The notes under the pieces are model-generated. The model saw only the letters and a list, made by a program, of their open reading frames with translations, did not search any database and was not told the DNA's origin. A DNA stretch of 64,000 nucleotides from Typha latifolia (taxonomy: Eukaryota > Streptophyta > Magnoliopsida > Poales > Typhaceae). This document shows positions 57,129-64,000 of the stretch, piece after piece; within the stretch, counting starts at the first letter, position 1; each line of letters opens with the position of its first letter. The DNA is taken from contig CM034101.1 of assembly GCA_019914945.1 (NCBI GenBank), positions 1,623,188 to 1,687,187 of the forward strand, read 5' to 3'. The position numbers were made by a program, and so were the translations under genes.

Positions 57129-60100
57129 CTAAGCTTCAATCTTCTCGGGATCCTCATGAAGAATTGCCTTTGTTGGCTTGGCGAGGAAGTCAGTGTACTC
57201 CTGGAAGGGTGATTTGCTGAAGCGACTCTCCCTCCAGAAGTCAGGTGTCAGGAACCCATAGGTCTTCATGAGACAATCAAAAGTAGCCTGCACCAAAACT
57301 AAGCATTTTAGAGAAAAAGCAGTTTGCACATAGTACAGAAGGAGCAATAACTTGCAGCTATCAAATCCTAGCAGCATGCAAATCATTCAGCAGGTTGTTA
57401 TGGTCAATGGACAGCAAGCAGCTTTTGCTACTTCTGAAGCAACATGTAACAAAAACAGAATATAACCATGACAAATAAGTATACACAAATACACTACAAT
57501 AAATGGATAAGAAATACAAGTGGTGAATGTCAAAAGTAAACAATTATTTAGAGAGAACATGCTTCTTTGGTTGCAAGTTTCCCATGTATCAATTTTATTA
57601 TAAAGCAATATTCATTAATATCAACTCCCACTACTAAAACAAATTCTCTCTTCCCTTCAGCTGAAACATCATCTGCATATGCATAGTGCCAGATTTTTCT
57701 GCTTTAAAAAGCAATTAAAAATGTAGACACTGTGAATGATGGAGTGTTCTCATGCAGCAACCATAAGGCAGTTATTTTAAAAAGTTTAACAAGCTACAAT
57801 ACAATCTCAAATTGTTAATTAAACCTCTTAAAATAAAAGGTATCTTAGAATATATCTTCCAACAAAAGTGTCAAACATGTTAGATGGTTCTAGTTCAAGA
57901 TTCCTACCAGCTATGAAGGGTACAAAATTTCATAGTTGTATAACAAAATAAGCACTCCTAGCAACAGAGTAAAACCCAAGTAGCAGAAGAACACCTGATC
58001 AGTACCCAATATTTTTGGAGAAAATCAATCGTTTCATTAATTTGTCTCTAGCAGATATTGTCAAAATCGAAAGAAGTGGAAAGCAAGGACGGAAAGGAAG
58101 AAGGCGAAAGAATAACTGGAAATTTCCTGTCACACTCAAAATGAAACAAATATAAGATACTCACAGCTTAAGAAGATCCTTAAACCCTAGTCCTCAAGGA
58201 TTTCAGAGTAACAAAGTAATAATGTAAATAAAGCAAGCAGTATTAAGCTACCCAAGATTGGGTTTTTGTCCTGATGAACACAACCAGAATCTGGTTTATA
58301 CTCCTCAAAATTGTGAGTAATTCTAAATAATTATAACTTGTACTTCATCTAATTTATTCCCTAAGTATTTTAATTTATTGTAATAGTTTTCTAACAAATG
58401 TAATTAAATTTCCCAGTCAATTTTGTTTGAAGTTTTTCGGACTATGGTATATTTTGAGTGAATATCTTACATTTATCCCACCTTCATTGGAGGTAAAAGG
58501 GCAGCTCATACTCACACAGAAAACATCAAAACATAACAGATGCAATTGATGTAGCAATAACAGTCCTTCAAGTGTTGAGTTAAAAAGAAAGAATAGGTGC
58601 CCATATCAATAAAGTGTTCAAACTGTCATTCAAACTATGTGATTGCCAAAACTAAAATAAACAGAATTTTTAAACTACAAGAACAAACAGATTTAATATG
58701 AAAATATGTCATAGCCAACATACAGTTCTCTTCAATGTCACTTTAAATGATAAAGTATTGTGTGCATTAGAAATTCAAGAAAGTATAAAACCATTGACTA
58801 AGAATGTAAGTGCCATGCCATGATAAAGGGAAAGAATAGTAAACAAATTACCTTTATGGTATTCCAAAGTTTTGATAGTAAACAAATTAACTTTATGATA
58901 TTCCAAAATTTTGCAAATACTATACACTGAAAGGCATCATTATGGGGCTATGACAATATCTCTTACAATGACGGTTACAATCACTATGAAAGTGTGAATT
59001 CATCTTTTTCTCCCCCATATTTTTTTACTCAATGAGCGCACTTCAAATGAACATAACATAACAAATAATACTAGCAAAATATATACTATTGGTCCAATAG
59101 AGCTTAATAATATGACAACAATTTATGTAGCATAATTATTAACAAGCATGTTGATCATCACTGAGGAGATGGAATGCTAGGAGATTACTTTCATAAGTTC
59201 CAACAAGCAAATCCTGTTACATCACAAGGTTGACAAATATATTCACAAACTCACACCTTGTGTCTATTTTCGGTAACAATGTGGGCTAGCAAATAATCAT
59301 TCAATTACTACACTAGGTGGCTTACTTTTAAAACTCAATTCCTGTGTTTATTTGTCTCATCTAGTAATAAGAAGCATCTATCAATTGAGAAAACATTAAT
59401 AAAGTGGATCGAAACACTGAAGATCAATAGAAATCGGAAATATAACTTGGTAACTGACTCGCATGCTTAAAAATAAAATGTAACTTTAGTCTATCAGATA
59501 TCATATTCAGCATCTAGTCGCTAATCATCTCGTTGCTAATGCAGAATCTACTCGACTTCAATAAAACAAACAAACAAAACGACCTTTTCAAATGTAAAGG
59601 TCTATCTTTATCTGCATAAAGTATTGGAGCATCAAACAAGTTACTAGCAGTCGGTAGCTAATCGGTGTCAAAAGGCATCTAGAGAAAGGATCGAGAAGTT
59701 GACCTTGACGAAGTTTCCGAGAGTCTTGGTTGATCCGCGGGAGGAGGTGAACACATCCTCAATCCCAGCGAACTGGAGCACCTTCTTCGGCACACGAGCC
59801 GCCACAATCCCAGCCCCACGCGGCGCCGGAACCATGCGAACCGTCACGGACCCACACTTACCAGTAACCTTGCAAGGCACAGTGTGCGGCTTCCCAATCT
59901 TGTTACCCCAGTACCCTCTCCTCACCGGAACCACGGAGAGCTTGGCCAGTATGATCGCGCCACGTATGGCAGTGGCGACCTCCTTGGAGCACTTGACTCC
60001 GAGGCCAACGTGGCCGTCGCCGTCGCCGACGACGACGAAAGCCTTGAACCGGGTCCTCTGACCGGCACGTGTCTGCTTCTGAACCGGCATAATCTTCATG

Positions 60101-60366
60101 ACCTCGTCCTTAAGATTCTTAACTAGGGTTTCCACGATCTGGTGCTCCTTCACGGGGAGGGAATGGAGGTAGATCTGCTCCATGCTACGGATCTTGCCGT
60201 CCTTCACAAGGCGTCCAAGCTTGGTCACGGGGACCCACTTCTCCTCCTCCTGCGGGCGCCCACCTCGCCGTCCGCCACGCCTGTCGCCGCGGCCACGGTC
60301 TCCACGGCCCCGGCCGCCGAAGCCACGACCGAATCCGCCTCGATCGCCGCCGCCTCTCTCTGCCAT
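57129..60366 (-). CDS. RPS2: 40S ribosomal protein S2 (uS5), 273 aa
   Basis: This is the cytosolic small-subunit protein at the mRNA entry region, important for decoding accuracy. Two minus-strand exons, 60366-59704 and 57287-57129, join TLGNFVK to [18 protein letters not shown] across a 2416-base intron. The N-terminus is a Gly/Arg-rich RGG tail (about 4-38). The S5 domain follows, with [20 protein letters not shown] (108-126 region) and [20 protein letters not shown], then [20 protein letters not shown]. The protein ends HEDPEKIEA. Length fits plant RPS2. The large intron holds a block shared with the LecRLK array. A telo-box-type AACCCTAG lies in the 5' leader (about 60480-60490) and another in codons near 60120. 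The ATG at 60366 is the first in frame. Confidence 0.96.
57598..57990. repeat. Copy of the LecRLK downstream block inside the RPS2 intron
   Basis: TATTAATATCAACTCCC..., GAAACATCATCTGCATATGC, GAATGATGGAGTGTTCTCAT, ACCATAAGGCAGTTATTT and TTAGATGGTTCTAGTTCAAG match, in the same order, 47235-47620, and in part 51310-51530, 56020-56280 and 40650-40830. It lies wholly within the intron of RPS2, 0.3 kb from exon 2. Confidence 0.8.
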
Positions 60367-61109
60367 TTGTTGGGGTTTAAGTCGGGGTAAGAATTCCGAG
60401 GGAGCTCGAGGAGGCGGGAGGCGAGATTAGTAAGGCGAGAGGATGGAACGAGAAGCTTTTATATTGGATAGAGATAGGAAAACTAGGGTTCTTCCTGGGA
60501 TCGCGTAACAGTAGCGGTGGGCTTATCTCTTGAGTCGAAAGCAGCACTATGTTTAGGTGGCTAAGGCGGACTAGAAATTGGTTTAGATTAGGTCCAACCA
60601 ATCAAACGATCACCATCGAGCCACCGAGACCTTACTCTATTAATCAATTAATTATCTTCACTGTTAATTGTGAATGATTTATTATCTATTAATATTGTAG
60701 TGTTTCATTATTTATTAAGACTTATGACTCATTGACGTGTACCGACAATTGTATAGCTATTTTTTCGGTTAAGACGATTAAGTTAATATTTCAAACATTT
60801 CACCTTTGAATACGAATATATGATGAGCCGTCCGATCTCCATCCGACGGCTCCTCTAAACATACTCCCTGGAAACACATATACAGTAAAAGCGTGGATGC
60901 ACGATGTTTATACGACTTATTTGCTTTCAAGCCACGCGTCCATGTAACCAGGTCCGTGTGGGTCCATGCCAGTCATAACTCATACGCCTCAAAGCCTCGC
61001 CGTCTTCCCGACGCTGCAGCCGAGTTCAACCCGTCCGTTTTTTATAAAAGGAAACGCTTCTTCGTCTCGCCTTCTCAAATCGATGATTTCGTAGCAGTTT
61101 GGTCGATTG
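60367..61109. promoter_or_regulatory. Divergent promoter region, RPS2 and SAP gene
   Basis: This 0.74-kb spacer serves two genes transcribed apart. On the RPS2 side a telo-box-type element (AAAACTAGGGTTC, 60479-60491) and a pyrimidine-rich leader are typical of plant ribosomal protein genes. On the other side TTTTTTATAAAAGG at about 61039-61052 is a TATA-like box about 60 bases before the ATG at 61110. Confidence 0.5.
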
Positions 61110-63220
61110 ATGGGAACGCCGGAGTTCCCCAATCTCGGGAAGCATTGCAGCGTCGACGACTGCAAGCAGATCGATTTCTTGCCCTTCACCTGTGATAGAT
61201 GCAAGCAGGTATCCCTTTCTCGATTCGATTCTGTGTTCCTTTTTAGTCTATTCAGATGCATTAAGATGAATCGAAAAACTTGAGGGAGTCCTTTGGGTTT
61301 CCTGATCTGTTGCTATAGACGGACATATTGGTGTATGGTCGGCCCCTTCAAATTGTTTTGGGATTTGGATGTTGGTATGACTTTTTCTTTGTTGGGGAAG
61401 GGGAAGGAGTTGTGAAATCTATGATTCGTTTGCAATCAAGGTGCCCAAAATTTCGAGAAGATTAGGCACTGAAATTTTGCGTTCTGGTATCTGGGGCGGC
61501 ACAATTATTTCAGACGCATATATGATTCCGTATATCCAGGAACAGCCCTTTAATTTGATTTCCGACATAAGGAACCTTTTATTTGATTATTTTGATATAA
61601 ACGAATTATTTCAGATGAATTATATTTTCTATAGAATTCCCATGCAGAATACATGATTGATTTATAGAAGCAAGAAATAGTTTTGGTGATGAGTTTTTAG
61701 TACTTTTTCACTTTGTCCAATTTCTTTTCTGAGTGTCATATATAATGCGTCCATAAATATTTATGTACTTACTCTTAATGATTCACTTAATGGTTTCCTC
61801 AACCTACAATCCTAGATCACTCAATCTTAATCCGATCAACTTTCCTGACCGTGAACTTTTATATTGCTCCCAATTCCGGGATGGTAAACTTGTGACAGAT
61901 GGAATTCACAGTACAGTTCTCTTATCCAATGTTTTATGTATGAGTACCATGTTCTCTTCTCTGTCAACCTATCTGTGAATCTATTGGCGTATAGCATGGT
62001 CATTGAATTTGAGGGCAGATGGATAATGAATAAAGCCAGAGGCCTATTCACTTCCAAATTCCAATCCGCCTATTCACTTCCAAACTTTGAGTTCCTTGAC
62101 CTTAGACAACACTCGCTGGTTTTGGTCTCATTGATTTGCTACAAATATAATGCAGTAAGTAATGTAATGCATAGAATGAGAATACTGTTTAAAGTAATCA
62201 GTTCATTTTAGCTTGGTGTCTTTTAGCAGTTCAATCATACACAATTAACGGTTTGCATAGCTTTTATAAAGTTTAAAGTATTTTCTTTGTATAAAAGGAA
62301 AAAGCGCTGTTACTGATAGCAATATAGATCAAGTATATTGCATGGGCATATGTTGTAACATTAATTTTTTTATAATTTGCTTCGTAGATTCTCTCCTGTT
62401 TCTAGTGATCATGTATATACAAGCTGTGGACCTACTGTTTATATGATTCATGAATTGCTGACAGGTGTTCTGTCTTCAACATAGAAGTTACACTGAGCAT
62501 TTATGTCCAAATGCAAATCAGAACGATGTGACGGTCCTAGTGTGTCCACTTTGTGCCAAAGGTGTTCGCCTGATTCCAAACGAAGACCCAAATATCACTT
62601 GGGATACTCATGTTAATAGTGATTGTGACCCATCAAACTATCAGAAAGCAACCAAGAAAAAGAGGTGTCCTGTTCCTGGGTGCAAAGAAACACTAACATT
62701 TTCTAACACAATCCGGTGCAGAGATTGCACCAATGACCACTGCTTAAAGCATAGATTTGGGCCTGACCACAAGTGTCCTGGACCTAAGAAATCAGATCCT
62801 AGCTTCCCTTTCGCAGGGCTGTTGAAGAGAGGTCAAAAGGGTGAGTCACCATCAAAAAGCAATTCATCATGGTTGAGTTCGAGTTTTCTAAATGCAGCAT
62901 CAAGTGTCCGGGCCTCTGCTGAAGCTGGCATGCTGAAATTGAGTAATGCAACTACCCAAGCATTCCAGAAGACAAGAGAAGGAATGGCACAGAGCAGCAA
63001 TGGTGGTGCCTTTGTGGAGCAATGTCTTCAATGCCAAGCAAGGTTCTCCACTGTGTCAGCTCTGATTGAACATGTTGAGAGATCTCATCAAAACAATGCT
63101 CCACCAGGTCGTAATAGGGTAACTATTGATGTTTGCCCCAAATGCAGCAAGGGATTCCGCGACCCGGTGTTGTTGGTGGAGCACGTCGAAAGGGACCATG
63201 GAGGAACTTCAAAATCATAA
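61110..63220 (+). CDS. AN1/C2H2 zinc-finger stress-associated protein, 284 aa
   Basis: It belongs to the plant SAP subgroup with two AN1 fingers and two C2H2 fingers (Arabidopsis SAP11/13-like, rice SAP16-like), linked to abiotic stress responses; biochemical role unsettled. Exon 1 is 61110-61208 and exon 2 62465-63220; the 1256-base intron interrupts the first AN1 finger. AN1-1 spans about 13-47 (C13, C18, C28, C31, C36, H39, H45, C47). AN1-2 spans about 101-137 ([18 protein letters not shown] then CRDC...CLKH...HKC). C2H2 fingers use C220/C223/H236/H241 and C257/C260/H273/H278. The linker about 140-215 is Ser-rich and probably flexible. The start [13 protein letters not shown] is the usual family start. 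All zinc ligands are present. Confidence 0.95.
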
Positions 63221-64000
63221 CAATTTGTTCAGTGATTGATACTTCTTCTATACTTCTCTGTTGAATTTGTCTGTCCCTTGTCCAGCTTGACAATACCTGT
63301 GATCAATTTTTTGTCTTCTTGTTTCTTTGAAATATTCATGAACACTTGAGCAAAGTTATATATTTGGTTTGCTTGATTGTTGAAAAGATGATACTGATTA
63401 ATTCCACATAAAAACTCATCAATTTCTTCTTCCTTTTTGAATGTGCTAAGATTGTATGCACCGTTCTATAACTCGAAGTTTGTTCTCAAGTGTAAATTTC
63501 ACTAGTATGAGTATACATCATCTCTTCCTATTTCTTCTGGACTTACTGATGTTTTAGTGATACACATGTATCTTGCAAATGATCAGGAAGTATTTACCCA
63601 GTAACTTGAGAAAATCTCCTGCCTCTGGATCTCTCGTGGGGTGCAGCGTGTATCTTATGCACAGTATTTTTATTTTCAATTAAGGCTTTTCCATGCAAAG
63701 TAAGATTACTTTAAACTAGCAGGCCTCAATTATATAACTAAATGTTATGATGAAAGGAAGAAGTGTTGAGTGGTGCATATATTAATCATTCCTTGTTACA
63801 TGCATTAAACTTAAGAATAGATTCATGCTTCCACTTTTAGCAACCTACCTGTCCTAGCTAAATAGAACATAAAATATATGAAAATAGACTACAATGGCCA
63901 TGTATTTCAATCTAGGAAATTAGTAATCTCCTAGTCGAGTATCTATGCTAAGATTTATGTAATCTTAAAAGCAGCATGTAGGCCCTACCTGCGGCAAAGT
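63221..64000. other. 3' flank of the SAP gene
   Basis: AT-rich DNA including the 3' UTR. No further gene, repeat or transposon end is seen before the window edge. Confidence 0.5.

Noticed and set aside
57288..59703. Intronic snoRNA within the RPS2 intron
   Set aside because: I could not find a convincing pair of C and D boxes with closing stem; a dedicated snoRNA search would decide.

Overview
This is nuclear DNA of a flowering plant, probably a monocot (the monocot call is a weak inference from overall gene character). The evidence is spliced genes with GT..AG introns, land-plant families (chloroplast TypA, remorin, DUF247, L-type lectin receptor kinases, AN1/C2H2 stress-associated protein), AT-rich intergenic DNA and retrotransposon remnants. 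No organelle, bacterial or CRISPR features are seen, and no convincing tRNA or rRNA gene.

Layout. 1-3.5 kb: the 5' part of a chloroplast TypA/SVR3 GTPase gene on the minus strand, running off the left edge. 4.9-9.3 kb: a divergent plus-strand gene for a 1141-residue protein I cannot name. 9.4-16.2 kb: a rearranged duplication. A broken 5' remorin copy is fused to a broken piece of the unknown gene, followed by a DUF247 gene with a one-base frameshift, then an intact group-4-like remorin gene. 17.3-21.1 kb: SF3A2, a U2 snRNP splicing factor gene, minus strand, seven exons. 21.3-24.1 kb: non-coding DNA resembling a degenerate gypsy-type LTR, with a cluster of hairpins.

24.7-56.7 kb: a tandem array of intronless L-type lectin receptor kinase genes (LecRLK, clade IX-like). 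Two are on the minus strand (called A and B here) and four on the plus strand (C, D, E, F). A, B, C, D and F are open; E is broken by a 37-bp tandem duplication. Between them lie repeated flanking blocks, an orphan promoter copy, at least two 3'-end relics and two solo LTRs. This is typical birth-and-death evolution of cell-surface receptors. A has lost the conserved sugar-binding aspartate of its lectin domain, and B has lost the TATA-like box of its near twin A.

57.1-60.4 kb: RPS2 (ribosomal protein uS5), minus strand, two exons. Its 2.4-kb intron contains a block also found between the receptor genes, so the array and RPS2 share duplication history. 61.1-63.2 kb: a divergent gene for a stress-associated protein with two AN1 and two C2H2 zinc fingers. 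The housekeeping genes (TypA, SF3A2, RPS2) frame the fast-evolving receptor block. Telomere-like telo-box motifs lie in or next to the first exons of all three.

I found no clearly new molecular system. The most notable points are the chimeric duplication junction near 10.38 kb, the lectin-site and promoter divergence of receptor twins A and B, and the sharing of sequence between the array and RPS2.
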